64,000 nt of DNA from Raffaelea ambrosiae (lineage: Eukaryota > Ascomycota > Sordariomycetes > Ophiostomatales > Ophiostomataceae). The stretch spans positions 1,812,770 through 1,876,769 of the forward strand of contig PCDI01000003.1 in the NCBI GenBank assembly GCA_002778195.1. Direction: 5' to 3'. Every line of letters starts with the position of its first letter. Position 1 is the stretch's first letter. Position numbers and translations under genes: made by a program. The notes beneath the pieces were generated by a model that ran no database searches, had not been told where the DNA came from, and saw nothing but the letters and a program-made list of their open reading frames with translations. Below are positions 10,044-20,676 of this stretch, piece after piece.

Positions 10044-10742
10044 CTACAGGTACTCATCCGGCATCGGGATCAGCGTCTCGTTTCCTGCCGCACACATGGC
10101 CGGATGCTCCTCCGGAAGAGCCTCAATGTCCTCCATCCTGATATCAGAGCACTGTCTTTTGTGTTAGTACCAATCCTATTGGCAGGCCTTGAACAAGGAA
10201 CAGCCGGGACAAATGAACAGCTGGGAGACACGAACATGGTATTGCACTTGTCCCGTCTCCGGGTCCTTGGCCTCCAAGTACAGGACGCCCATCTCGTGAA
10301 CGGAGGTCTCAAATGGGATCGTCATGTTCACGCACAGCTGGCCCGAGGGGTGGATGGGCACGTCCTCCAGGAGCACTCTGGAAAAGTCCTCTTTCTTTCT
10401 GGGCACTCGATTCCGGGTATAGAGGACCGTCACCAGGTCCCCCGGATGACCAGAGAAGGAGAGGAACGTGCGTGAGTGGCGGGCGTATTCTTGGGGGTTC
10501 CGTATGATGTCTCCTGCACCGTATCAGCGTGCGCTCTTGTTTGAGGAAGGGGGGAAGGGAGGAGACAAGGGGAACGTACGGCAGAACGGTTTGTACGGAT
10601 CCAGCTCATCCCGGGTCGGGGCATTGGGACCGCGGGACATCCATGGGTACTGGACGTGGAAGCCGGCGTGCGCAGCCGCTGTGCGGTGGATGCGGGTGCC
10701 GAGGACAAGGAAGAAAGTGAGGGCAGCGAGAAGAGGAGACAT
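10044..10742 (-). CDS. Small secreted protein with mature N-terminal His (possibly Bim1/X325-like)
   Basis: Three exons, 10742-10580, 10513-10219 and 10137-10044, encode 183 residues. The second intron has a clear TACTAAC branch site and extends the protein past an apparent stop in the unspliced frame. The signal peptide (SPLLAALTFFLVLG) is followed by TAAAHAGFHVQYPW, so cleavage after AAA would leave His as residue 1, with a second His nearby. Later features include a Cys in KPFC, FSGHPGDLVTVLY, QLCVNMTIP and GVLYLEA. Mature N-terminal His and this strand pattern recall Bim1/X325 copper-binding proteins, but the match is weak and I would not name the gene. It sits inside the RiPP cluster and could handle copper for the tyrosinase or bind the peptide. 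The first ATG could also be 10760. Confidence 0.6.
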
Positions 10743-11361
10743 GGTGGGCAGTTGTCCCATGGAGTGAGGTCTAGTTGGCTGCGGAGAGCCAGCAGAGAGC
10801 CAGCAGAGAGCGGAGGCAAGATGAAGTACGGAGCTCGTCCGGAGCTTGTACGGAGCACGGACACAGCACGTATGGAACGTGGATGAAGCTGCTCGTCCTT
10901 CGGCGGACTACTCTGCGTTTGGCAAGTCCCTTTGCATTCCTTCGGACCCCTTCGGATCTCTTCGTATCTCATCTTACCTGCCAAAAGGAGATCGGCGGCC
11001 GGAACAGAGCGCAGGTCGCCATCGCGATCGTGGATGTGGGGGGGGAGGCAACAGGTGGCAAGGGTATGAGGGGGGGGGGGGGCGAAAAAGTCGTTTGACC
11101 GGTGTGGGCCGTATTTTTTATTTTTTATTTTTATTTTTATTTTTATTTTTGGCTACTGACGTAGGAATCTCCACTTTCCCTTTCAGGCAGGTTCTCTCAC
11201 ACCCGGGCTAACAACGTCGTCAGCTTTAACCGAGACTTCAACGGCCGAGACGATGTGTGCCCTCTTCGTTCGCCTTTCCCACCCAGACTGCTCTCCTCTG
11301 CTCTTCTTGTCGTTGCTCTGTTCTGCACTGCACTGTTCCTTGACCAGCCGCGCCCATCACC
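10743..11361. promoter_or_regulatory. Divergent promoter region
   Basis: This region separates two divergent genes. It has a short tandem duplication near 10785-10812 (AGAGCCAGCAG repeated), a G-run at 11074-11086 and a TATTTTT microsatellite at 11113-11152. An AGGTGGC lies near 11052. No gene is seen. Confidence 0.45.
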
Positions 11362-12364
11362 ATGTTCGCCGCCAAAGGAACGTCCGCCTCCTCCTCGCAG
11401 TATGCGCCCCTTGCGCGGCACGACGACGGCGAGCGCTCCAGCTCGACACTCACGCTGAAGAGGAGCTCGTCGTCGTCCGCGGAGGACGACGAGAAGCAGC
11501 ACCACCACCACCACCACGCGGGTGCGTCAGCGATGAAGGCCGTGGACGACGACGACGACGACGACGACTTGTCCCCGTCCGCCGCCCCGCTCGCGCTGCC
11601 CAGGCTCATCCTCTACTTCAGCTTGGCCCTGGCGCTGCTGTCCGCCGTGAACATTGCGCTGCTGCCCAGCACGCTCGCCAAGTACCATGCGTACCCCTTC
11701 TCCGACGCGGAGGCGCAGGCCCTCCCGCACGGCGATTTCCGGCTGGGCCTGGACCGGGCGGCGAAAAACATGCCGCGTCCCGGCGTCTTCGGCCGCGCCT
11801 GGCCGGACAAGATGGCGCGCGTGAGCCGCAAGCTGAAGAATACCGTCTATGGCGAGGGCGCCCAAGTCTACATCACGGTCGAGGTTTGTGCTTTGTCTGT
11901 GCTTCGTTCCGGATGAGTCTCTCTGCTAACAGGGCAAGGACTCCACCATTATACGCTTTCCCGTCCCCCAAGACGGCGCCAAGACGTGCGCCATCTCCTG
12001 GACACCGCCCCCGGAGCGCTCGGCGCGGGCCAAGGACCTGACAGTCAAGGGCGACATCACGGAGATTGAAGTCTGGCACCTGATCGCGTCCTCGGCCAAG
12101 TCCACCAAGGCCGCCCAGGTGCCCGTGGAGCAGCTCGACTACGACACCCTGTCGTACGGGCGGCTTCCCGTGCGCGGCGAGCTGCTTGGCACGCTCGACC
12201 TGACGGCCACGCCGAACAGCACTACCGTGGAGTTTGCGTGTCCCAGCGGCACCGACAGTCTCGTGGTGGAGATGACGTGCCAGCGCGTGGCGTGTCATGT
12301 CAGCTACCTACAGGTTGATGTGGTGCCGAGATTCGGAATGGAGTTGGTCCGGAGGAAAGAATGA
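11362..12364 (+). CDS. Membrane-anchored But2-domain-like protein
   Basis: Two exons, 11362-11883 and 11933-12364 (49-bp intron), encode 317 residues. The N-terminal 75 residues are low complexity: Ser-rich, then a natural HHHHHH run, then eight Asp. A membrane segment follows (LILYFSLALALLSAVNIALL). The luminal part matches the pattern of the But2 C-terminal domain: STIIRFPVP, KTCAISW, IEVWHL, FACPSG, CHVSYLQ and PRFGMELV. But2 domains are common in secreted fungal proteins and have no settled function. It diverges from the small secreted protein and precedes the sulfotransferase-like gene. A role in the peptide pathway rests on position only. Confidence 0.65.
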
Positions 12365-12984
12365 GAGTAGGACCTGGTCGGCAGGAATGAGTTGCAGTTC
12401 GATTTTCTATATGTAAGGTGCGAGGATGAAGGCAGTGCAGGTAAAGGCAGGTGAGGTGTCGGGTTTTATTTTTTATTTTTTTTTGCCCGGATATTTTTAT
12501 TATATTTTTAGCAAACGAGTCATTCATTGTGTATCACATTGTGTTGACGTGTGACAGTAGCTCTTTCCTGCGGGCTCGTGCTCGTGCTTTCCTTCTGTCT
12601 GCAACCTCATCCTGCTCTTTCCCAAAATGGCTGCAACCGCCGTTTGATGTCGTCCAGATTGTTCATGTGAAAAGAAAAGAAGCTCCCCCCCAATCCACAA
12701 CACCACAACACCACAACAGTTTGTCAGTACCACGGTAGCCCAACCACCACATTGTATTACTTCCAGCATCATAAAGCCCTGGGGAGAAAATAAATTGGTC
12801 TATTCTACAAAGAAGAAATATTTCACCGCTCACTGGTGACGCACGCAACAAACTGCCATATGCGTGCCATTCCGAACCAAAACACAGCTTGTCTCTGCGG
12901 ATTTGTCCCGGCTCATCCACATATACCCAGCGCCATCAGTCTTCCCATACCAACGAGCCCGTGTCATCCTTGCCGCCCGAGAAC
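12365..12984. other. Intergenic region, no gene
   Basis: This holds the 3' UTR of the But2-like gene and the promoter of the next gene. T-rich tracts lie at 12464-12510 and a CACAACACCACAACACCACAAC simple repeat near 12700 is present in short units. The frame upstream of 12985 is open but has no ATG, so I start the next gene at 12985. Confidence 0.45.
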
Positions 12985-14463
12985 ATGGAAAACCAGCAGC
13001 CAGACAACACCGTGCTGCCAGTCCGCTTCTTTGTGGCCTGTCCTCGCAGTGGATCGGGCGTTCTTCTAAGGTTCTTCGCCCAGTCCGAGGAATGCGCAGT
13101 CACATGCCGTCTCATCATGAACCTTTGGGGAAGCCACGAAGAGTCAACGCGGCTGGACTACTCGATATTCAGCGAGCCGGACGATCACCCGGTTCGCCGC
13201 GCGGCTTCCGCCATGAATGCGCGGTTTCTTGTCTCCAAGGAGGATGTCGAAAGCGACATTCGCCAGGGACTCTTACCCTACGACATCTGCCCGACCTTTG
13301 CCGATTACGACAAGTGCAAGCCTCTGTTTCTCGTTCGGGATCCCATTCGCGTGTGTGACAGCTTTTTGACGGTCGGGGGAAACCTGCCGTGGTTGATGCG
13401 TTGCTACCAAAATGTGTTCTGGATGATGGACCTCGCTCCGCAACATGCAACTTCCTGTCTTGTCTACGAACGCCTGGTTGAGGACCCCCGGACAGAGCTG
13501 CAGGCGGTCTGCGCCAGGTGGGACATGCCGTTCTCCGAGGACATGCTCAGGTTTCAGAGAGGGATCCCCGATCGCTTCGCCGGGACGCTCGACATCGCTG
13601 CGTACGCTTTCCACTCGCAAACAGAAATTCCTTCCACGTCGGTGATCAGCGGCTCGCCGCCCCATGGCCTGTTGAGCGTCAGCCAAATGGAGGACATCGA
13701 GAAGCGGTTGGGCCCACTGTACCTCCGCTGTTGGCGGGACGACGTCCTCCGCCTGCGAGACATTCTCTCGCAGAAGACATGGATTTCGTTTGAATTCCGC
13801 GACACGTTGAACACTTGCTCCAGTGCCGACAAGGCCGCTGCGATGAGCTTGTGCTGGACCATCGCCAACAAGTATCGCATACCTCTCGAGTCGTTGACGA
13901 ACGGGTATCAACAGGCCATGAGCGGGTTCGCGCCCCCGCCTGGCTGGCAAATGCCGCGGCGGCGAGCTGAGCTGGAGGCGCGCCTGGCTGCTCTTCTCGA
14001 CTAGTTATCCCTGGCGTACGCCTGGGAATTTCCAAGCCTTCTCGCCACCGTGTACCAGTGCACCTACAATGTCTTTGACGAGGCGACATGCGGCGCACGG
14101 AGTCTGCTGTCCACACTCCACTACATGGGCAAGAAGATTGCCATTATTGACGATAGCCCAACGGAAGAACTGGAGCTTGCAGCGACAAGACATGGCATCC
14201 GGGGGCAGATCGACTTGATTGTTTCCCAGGACCAGTTCGGGGTGACCAAGAAGAATGGCCTCTTTCGCCGGGTACTGCAGTATTTGAATATTCCGCCCAG
14301 CGAGATGGCCCATGTAGCACAGGACTGCGTGGGGGATGTGTTGCCAGCCATAAGGGAAGGCATCTTTTGTGTTATTGCAAACACGCATGTTACTGTTAAT
14401 CTGAGCGTCAATCCTCCGCGGGTCAATACGCTGAAAAAGCTGGAATACATTATGCGCGACTGA
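12985..14463 (+). pseudogene. Sulfotransferase-like / HAD fusion gene interrupted by one TAG
   Basis: One frame runs from ATG 12985 to TGA 14461-14463 with a single stop, TAG at 14002-14004. The N-terminal part resembles PAPS-type sulfotransferase P-loop proteins: RFFVACPRSGSGVLLRFF for the phosphate loop and PLFLVRDPIRVCDSF further on. From about 13783 it turns into a HAD hydrolase: ISFEFRDTL in the place of the usual motif I, then, after the stop, GKKIAIIDDSPTEE, TKKNG and HVAQDCVGDVLPAIREG for the later motifs. The stop therefore falls in the middle of the HAD domain, not between two genes. The motif I nucleophile Asp is Glu. The product could be the 339-residue truncated protein, a readthrough product or nothing. 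An intron hiding the stop is possible but no strong splice pair fits. By position it could tailor the peptide. Confidence 0.65.
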
Positions 14464-14993
14464 ACTGACCGACACCGGATTCTTTGCTTCGCCATTGAGA
14501 GATAGGGGGTGGGGGGTGACTGGAGAGTCGTGATAGCAGACCGTGGGAGAAGCAGGACTAAGAGAACGCCTTTTGAGAATCGGGTATACAATCAGGTATG
14601 TGCACAACGCTGCGCAGAGGTTTTCATGCCTTGCAACAAGCAAGCCGAAGAGTTACAAGTAGTTGAGTCACAAATAGCAATACAAGCTCTCTGAGACTCT
14701 TCGTTTTTGTTGGTTTTTTTTGCGTATTTGACCGATGGCCCATCTACAAGCGTCCCTGACAACAGACAACACAAACCTGCAAATCAAACGATCTATCTCT
14801 ATGAGAAGTGTTGCAAAAAACACATATAAAAACGTAAATGGTATCAGTTCGAACGCGAAAAAAAAGAAAAAGAAAAAGAAAAAGAAAAAGACCATCGCGG
14901 TGATTTCTCACAACATCCACATCCGACTAAACAAAAAGGGGAAACAAAAGGGGAAACAAAAGGGGGGAAAAAACGGGTAAACACATTCCTCTT
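14464..14993. other. Convergent intergenic region with A-rich simple repeats
   Basis: No gene is seen. AAAAAG units lie at 14856-14890 and AAAAGGGGAAAC units at 14932-14970, just after the stop of the minus-strand permease. Confidence 0.5.
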
Positions 14994-16863
14994 TCATAGC
15001 TTGCCCGGAGCGTCGGCCACGACGCCGACACGGCCGCTCTCCGGGCTGTCGGAGGCGGAGCCAGCACGCCGCATGTAGGCCTCGTCGTCCTCGTCGTCGT
15101 CGGTGCCGTACCTGCGGCCGATCTTGCCGAGCGCGCGGTCGCGCTTCTCCAGCCAGGCAATGAGCAGGACAAAGGGGATGACGACGGCGCCGGTGACCAG
15201 GCTGGCAATGTAGCCCTTGCGGTAGTCGGGGGCGTCGGTGACGGGGAAGAAGATGAGCGGCCACCAGGTGGTAAAGGCAAAGTCAAAGGCGTTCATCCAG
15301 CCGGTGGTGATGGCGCGCAGCTGCAGGTCGTGGGCGGTGACGTCGGCCATCCAGGAGTACCACAGGGCCTGGGGCGCAAAGGTGGTGCCGTAGAGGTAAA
15401 AGGCAAAGAACATGGCGCCGTCGTTGTCGGGGCCGGCGACGAGGATGGAGGCGCAGAGGACAAAGGTGCAGGCGATGGCCAGGGACGGCTGCCAGCGGGA
15501 CTGGATCTTGTCGGACCAGACGGCGTAGAAGACGGTGCCGACAATGGCGCAGGCGTAGACGGCGGTCGGGTAGTTGTTCTGCTGGATGGTGGTGTAGCCG
15601 CGGGACTTCATCCAGAGGGGGATGACGTTGTTGAGGATGGCCTGGATCGAGAGGGAGTACACTGAAGACGTTAGGGAGAGAAAAAAAAGGGGGGGGGGGG
15701 TTGATTTCGGGAAAGAGGTAGTACGGATCCACATACGCATGAAGATCAAGGGCAGGAGATAGAACTGCCAGCTGAGCAGGACGCGCTTGAACACGGTCAG
15801 GTTCCAGTCTTGCTTGGTGTGCTTGCCGAGACGGTCAATGGCGCACTGTTTCTCCTCGGCGGTGAGGAACCAGGCGCTCTTGTGGCTGGGCAGGTTGGGA
15901 ATGACGATCCAGCCTGGGGAAGAAAGAAAAAAAGAGAAGAAGAGAATAAGAAGAGTAAGAATAAAGGAAAAGAAAAGAAAGAACAAGAGAAAAAAAAAGA
16001 GAAAAAAAGAGAAGAAGAAGAGAAAGAGAAAGAGAGAGTGAAGAGAAAAGAAAGAGAAAGAAAAGAGAAAGAAAAGAGAAAGAAAAGAGAAGAAAAGAGA
16101 AAAAGAAAGAAAAGAGAAAAAGGACAAAGAAAAGAGAAAACAAAACAAAACAAAACAAAAACAGTAGTATATCGTGCTCGACTCACCAAAAACGGCCACC
16201 GGAACCGTAATCACAGAAACAATGATAAACAGCCAGCGCCAAGCCGCCAGGCTGCCGCGGCCGTTGAGCGACTCCAGCAGGCCGGCCTGGATCCAGCCGC
16301 CGGCCATGGTGCCCAGGTGGCCGAAGCAGCAGAAGACGGCGGCGCGGGTGCCGAGCTCGGACCGCTTGTACCAGCTGCCATAGATGAAATGGCCGCCGAC
16401 GCTGGGGGATGGTTACCAGGAGGAAACGGGAAACTGAGAGGGGGGGGGGAAGAACCCACTAGCAAACAGCGGAAAAGATGCCCTCAAAGACATTGAGGAT
16501 GTAGACCTGGTAGACGTGGGAGGTGCGGAAGGTGACGAGGGTGAGGACGCTCCAGACAATGTTGCAGCCGACAAACATGTGCTTGGGCGGGAGGACGGTC
16601 AGCAGGGAGGTGGAGGGGATCTGGGCGACGGCGTAGAAGACGGTGTAGATGGTGGTCATGTAGTTGTACTGCTTGCCGACAAAGTGCAGGTCCTCCTCCA
16701 TGCCGCTGATGTAGGCGCTGGCATAGCTGGCGCGGTTGATGCCGAAGAGGAACCACATGAGCGAGAAGTAGATCAGCAGGGTGAAGTCGAGCTTGACGAC
16801 GACGCGCCGCTCCAGGGACGGCGGGCCCCAGAGGAAGCGCATCAGCGGCTCGCGGGCGGCCAT
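14994..16863 (-). CDS. MFS transporter, allantoate/pantothenate permease type (ACS family)
   Basis: Four exons on the minus strand, 16863-16460, 16401-16187, 15913-15737 and 15661-14994, encode 487 residues. Introns are 58, 273 and 75 bp; the long one is a pyrimidine-rich TTTCTC microsatellite on the coding strand. About 12 membrane segments are visible. Landmarks of the anion:cation symporter family are DFTLLIYFSLMWFLFGINRASY, PPKHMFVG, IYGSWYKRSELGTRAAVFCC and WRWLFIIVSV, given here in parts. The C-terminus is acidic and cytosolic. Such permeases usually import vitamins, ureido compounds or small acids; in this cluster it could export or import a peptide product, which the sequence does not settle. 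Confidence 0.85.
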
Positions 16864-16905
16864 GGCGGTGGGCGCAGCAAGCAGACGGGCCGATGGGCAG
16901 ACGAG

Positions 16906-16960
16906 CAGATGGCAGATGGGCAGATGGCAGATGGCAGATGGCAGATGGGCAGATGGGCAG
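16906..16960 (+). repeat. CAGATGG(G) tandem repeat
   Basis: Units of 7-8 bp (CAGATGG or CAGATGGG) repeat directly upstream of the permease start. The array may affect its promoter or 5' leader. Confidence 0.8.
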
Positions 16961-17858
16961 AAAGAGGGACTTCTTGAGATTGTGTATACTTATATGCTGC
17001 GCACGGTCGCACTGCAAGATGACGAAATGCAAGGCACGACAAACGAAATCGTGGCTAGCCTGCACAGCAAGGACAAGGAGTGTGTGTTCTGGGAAGACAG
17101 GGTGGGGAGAAGGGAAGGACAAACCGACGGGGACAGGCGACGACAGGCGACGACCAGACGACAGACCAGACGACAGACCAGACGACAGACCAGACGACAG
17201 ACCAGACGACGACAGACGACAGACGACAGGCATGTACACACGCGTGTCCACTACAGGCGTCGACAGTTCCCGTTCAGCACCTACAAAGGGCGAGATTGGA
17301 AAAGAAGGGGGGACGGTCTGGAAAGACTACACTTTAAGTCGAGAAAGCGCTGTTGTGGCCGCCACTTTTGTCTGGCGCGGGCCGCCACTTTTGGCGGTCC
17401 CTGCAGTGAGGGGTTTGTCCCTTCGAAGTACCTTGTACCTGCAGTTGTAATTCTCCGTCTCTGTGGCGGAGCATCACATTAATGCTAAAGTGCCCATCAG
17501 GCCCCAAACGGTTAACCTCTTTTATTTTACGGGACGAGCCTAGTTTTGGTAGCCTATCCCAGCGGCCGAAGCGGCCGGGACAACGTACAACAAAAGATAA
17601 AGGTTCCCATTTCTAGTCCCCGTCAGAAGTGTCCTGCGGTGCAACAGTTCTTCTTGCCGGATCGTCTTAACAGAGATGGGTACCCCTCTACTACTCATCT
17701 CTCTATCTGTTCTGTGTACTGTAGCAGGTCTGTCTTGGCTCTCCTTCATCGCTCTGTAAGTATAAATAAAGCCTCCTTCGCACCCATAGAAGCCTTTTTT
17801 TTTGTCTTCACTTCTTTCTACTACAGTCCAGTATTTCCCTTATTTCTACTTGCCCAGC
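16961..17858. other. Intergenic region between the cluster and the recombinase
   Basis: This region separates the permease from the DUF3435 gene. It contains the 12-bp tandem array at 17154-17230 and a 14-bp direct repeat GGCCGCCACTTTTG (at about 17357 and 17389). If the recombinase is a Starship captain, the element edge should lie here; I could not identify a target duplication. No other gene is seen. Confidence 0.45.
17154..17230 (+). repeat. 12-bp tandem repeat (CCAGACGACAGA)
   Basis: Four near-perfect CCAGACGACAGA units are followed by GACGACA variants. Related GGCGACGACA units precede it from about 17132. Confidence 0.85.
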
Positions 17859-20408
17859 ATGGCTCAGGCCTACCCCAGAAGACACCAAGGCAACAGCCAG
17901 CACGGGGAATTTATTGAACAGTTTATACAGAGAGAATCGAAATCGCGGGTTTCGAAGCAACGGAAACCATTGACGGCCACCCAGCGTGCTGCCCTTCGGA
18001 AGCAGCTTCAAGGCGTTCATTTTCTCCTGCCAGATTATGCCGACACTACTAAAATTAACATTGCTGGCATTTTACGGAAATGGAAGAGGTATAACTACCT
18101 TATACGATACTGCCGCCTTCTCTCCCCCTTTTATAAAAAAAACCCCGTTAGGTTTGGTACATGTTGTTAACAGATTTTGAGGTACTGCGACTTTGTAAAG
18201 CTGGGTCCTTGGAAGGATGTGATTCAGAGAGCTGACCGAGCGATGGCGATGGATTTTCTCCACCATTTGTGTGAGAATTACAAGATCGCTTCGTGGGGCT
18301 CATCTTGGGAGTACTTTCGTCAGTACAAGCAACTTTATGCTAGTGTCAATGGCCGATACTTAGACAGGAATGACAGCAAGGAAATAATGAAGGTACGTTC
18401 TCGGCTGCTTATTCTAGTACGGCAACCGTTGATAACATGTTTTTTACAGTGGCACGATACCACGTTAGTGGCTATCTTCGGCCTTCACGCCCCCAACAAA
18501 AACGGAAAGGATGTAGGAAACTCGGGTGATTTACTGGCGCTTTTGACGTTCAATATCGCGTACGACACTGGTATGTTTCACACGGAGCGGCAGCGCGTAC
18601 AACTGTCAGGGTGTTACCTCTTCCTTGCCTGCACGGGGGCTCGCCCTGCCGAGATTGTCGACAACGAGAAGAAGAAGCCTACGGATGGCTCTTTCGAAGA
18701 GCTCTTTAGCCCGCGATTCGTCGGTGGTCACCATGTTAAAAAAGGGAGTGGAGAGCTGTCGGGATTGCGCGGCACAGCTTACGACAAACCTCTCGACGAG
18801 GATTCCAGGCTGCTTGAAGAACTGCTCTCACAAGAAACGACCGGCCGCAAACGTCCCAAGGCTCTCTGTTATGAAGATGTATTGTTAATGGTTGTACGTC
18901 ACCCGGTCACTGGCGACGACGTGCTGGCAATGGCAGTGAAGCTTATCCACCATAAAGGAGCGGATAACAAGCCTAAACCGTTCGTCTTCCTTATTAACAC
19001 CCAACGTGATACGTTCCCACTAACACCTGTAATAGAACTATTTTCTTTTTTACACTGACGAGAAAGTTGATTTTCTGCCTGATAACTATTATTGTCAGTC
19101 TTGCCGTCGACGACGAGGCATTCGACGCGCCCAGTCTTACCAACGTCAGACGTGTCTTCGAGTCGAAAAACACGGGACCGACTAGCTGTACACCGCTTCG
19201 GTGGAAAAAGGACTGGTTGAAACGACCGATCTTCCGCCGTTCAAATAGTTCGATCACTTCGAAGGACGAAGCCCTCCAGTACCACATGCTGCGAGACAGC
19301 ATGGCCAGGCAATCGCTGGATGCTGGGTTCGAAAACCCCATCGAACCAAAAGTGTGGCGCAGAGGGGCGGGCAACGCGGCCAATGGTATGTTTCCCTATA
19401 CCTTATGTAATAATTATTATACTAACCATTCCGTCCGCAGGCAAGGCGCCCGATGCCACGCGCGATCAGATGATGCGCCATGATCCGAAATGGGCTACAT
19501 TCAACAGCGCGTATATCAATGAGAAGGTCACATTCCACCTACAGAACGCTGTCTTGGACGAGCCGTATGAAGATGCTCTGATCGGCATGCTCTCACACAT
19601 GAGCGCCATGCGCGATCCCCGCGCAAGCAGTGACATGGTCCCGGACGAAGTCTGGAGGGACGTGCCACCAGACCCAGAGATCGTCGCGCTTCAACAGGAG
19701 AGGGCAACGTTAAAGAAAGGTCAATACCGGATAAAAGGCCGAGAGGAGGAACAGAAAGTTCGAGACCTTACCAAGACGATCCGAACTAAACAGGCACAAC
19801 GCGACAAAGCCATCCGGAAAGCCTACCACGAATACTATTTCTACAAACGGCCGACCTGGGACATTGAGAGACAGGCAAGAGGAGAGCTGCAAGAAGAGTA
19901 CAGTGATCCCGTGATAGAACACCGCATTCCGGAGCGTGCTCGGCTAGCCAAGCTCTTCTCTAGCCAGTCGGATGATCTCAGCCCTGCTGAGCTCACTCAG
20001 TGGCGTATTGAGGCTGGCGAGCTTATGGCCACTCTTTGTCAAAAACGCGACACGGTGAAGTTGCGCCGTATCCACCAGAAGTCACATAATGCGGCCCACA
20101 GCAAAGAAGAAGAGTCGCCCAGACCGGACCCATTCCCTCTTCTTATGGGAAAGACACAGTGTCCACGCTGTGTTGGTGACGAAAGACAGACATACCAGGA
20201 GAGGATATTCTCATACTGTCGACCGTCCGTGATGAACGACCACTTTGAGCACCAGCATTTAAAGGAGATGGAAGAAATGGAGCGCAGCCATCTGATCTTC
20301 TGCGATCATCCTAAGTGCAAGGAGGAGGGAGTAAAGCTGAAGCATCTGGATCATTTTAGGAACCACGTGCAACAGGTCCATGGCATTACGCTTCGGCCTG
20401 GACGGTAG
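17859..20408 (+). CDS. DUF3435 tyrosine recombinase (Starship-captain/Crypton superfamily)
   Basis: Five exons, 17859-18088, 18182-18392, 18450-18979, 19036-19385 and 19441-20408, give an uninterrupted 762-residue protein. All four introns have standard ends; two show CTAAC branch sites. The recombinase residues can be followed: Arg in TGARPAEIV, Arg in VWRRGAGNAANG (rebuilt across intron 4), His in MMRHDPKW and Tyr in FNSAYINEKV. KPKPTIFFFT is restored across intron 3. The C-terminal part is charged (HEYYFYKRPTWDIERQARG) and ends with two C2H2-like fingers (CPRC..HFEHQHL and CDHPKC..HFRNHVQQVHG). DUF3435 proteins mobilise Starship giant elements, but many FluG-type relatives lie outside Starships. 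It is the first gene of the accessory island and points into it. Confidence 0.88.
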
Positions 20409-20676
20409 GGGTGAAGTTTAAGGAGCGTGCCTAATTAAAGATTTTTCCTTTTCCTTTTAATTATATTTTAACGGTTGTAATATGCTTTCCTCTTTATTTA
20501 TATTAACACAAGCCTACGTTCTTTATTTGATTTTCAACGTATTTATGGTGGATCCGTGTGCGACGTTTTAACAAACTCTGCTTTGATAAAATCTTTCGGA
20601 GTTCTTTGGATCGACGGAGGATAACATTGATTCTTAAAAACTTATTAGCAACAGAACACGGCAACATAGGCTGAGA
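20409..20676. other. AT-rich 3' flank of the recombinase
   Basis: AT-rich sequence with TTTATTTATATTA-type runs. It presumably holds the recombinase 3' UTR. Confidence 0.4.

Noticed and set aside
10176..10433. Stop at 10176 as end of the small secreted protein
   Set aside because: A TACTAAC branch site and CAG acceptor follow it, and the next frame (MEDIEALPEE..DEYL) joins in phase, so the stop is probably intronic.
11500..11518. His-tag from a vector
   Set aside because: It is inside a long native frame with a native intron and flanking low-complexity sequence; no vector sequence is present.
14050..14463. Separate HAD-domain gene downstream of the sulfotransferase-like gene
   Set aside because: The frame is the same, there is no room for a promoter, and the first HAD motif lies before the stop.
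15787..16189. Lys/Glu-rich and Phe/Ser/Leu-rich frames opposite the permease
   Set aside because: They are translations of the purine-rich intron tract and its complement.
17440..17600. TTAC-type Starship target site
   Set aside because: TTAC words occur, but no matching distal copy can be identified within the window, so no boundary is claimed.
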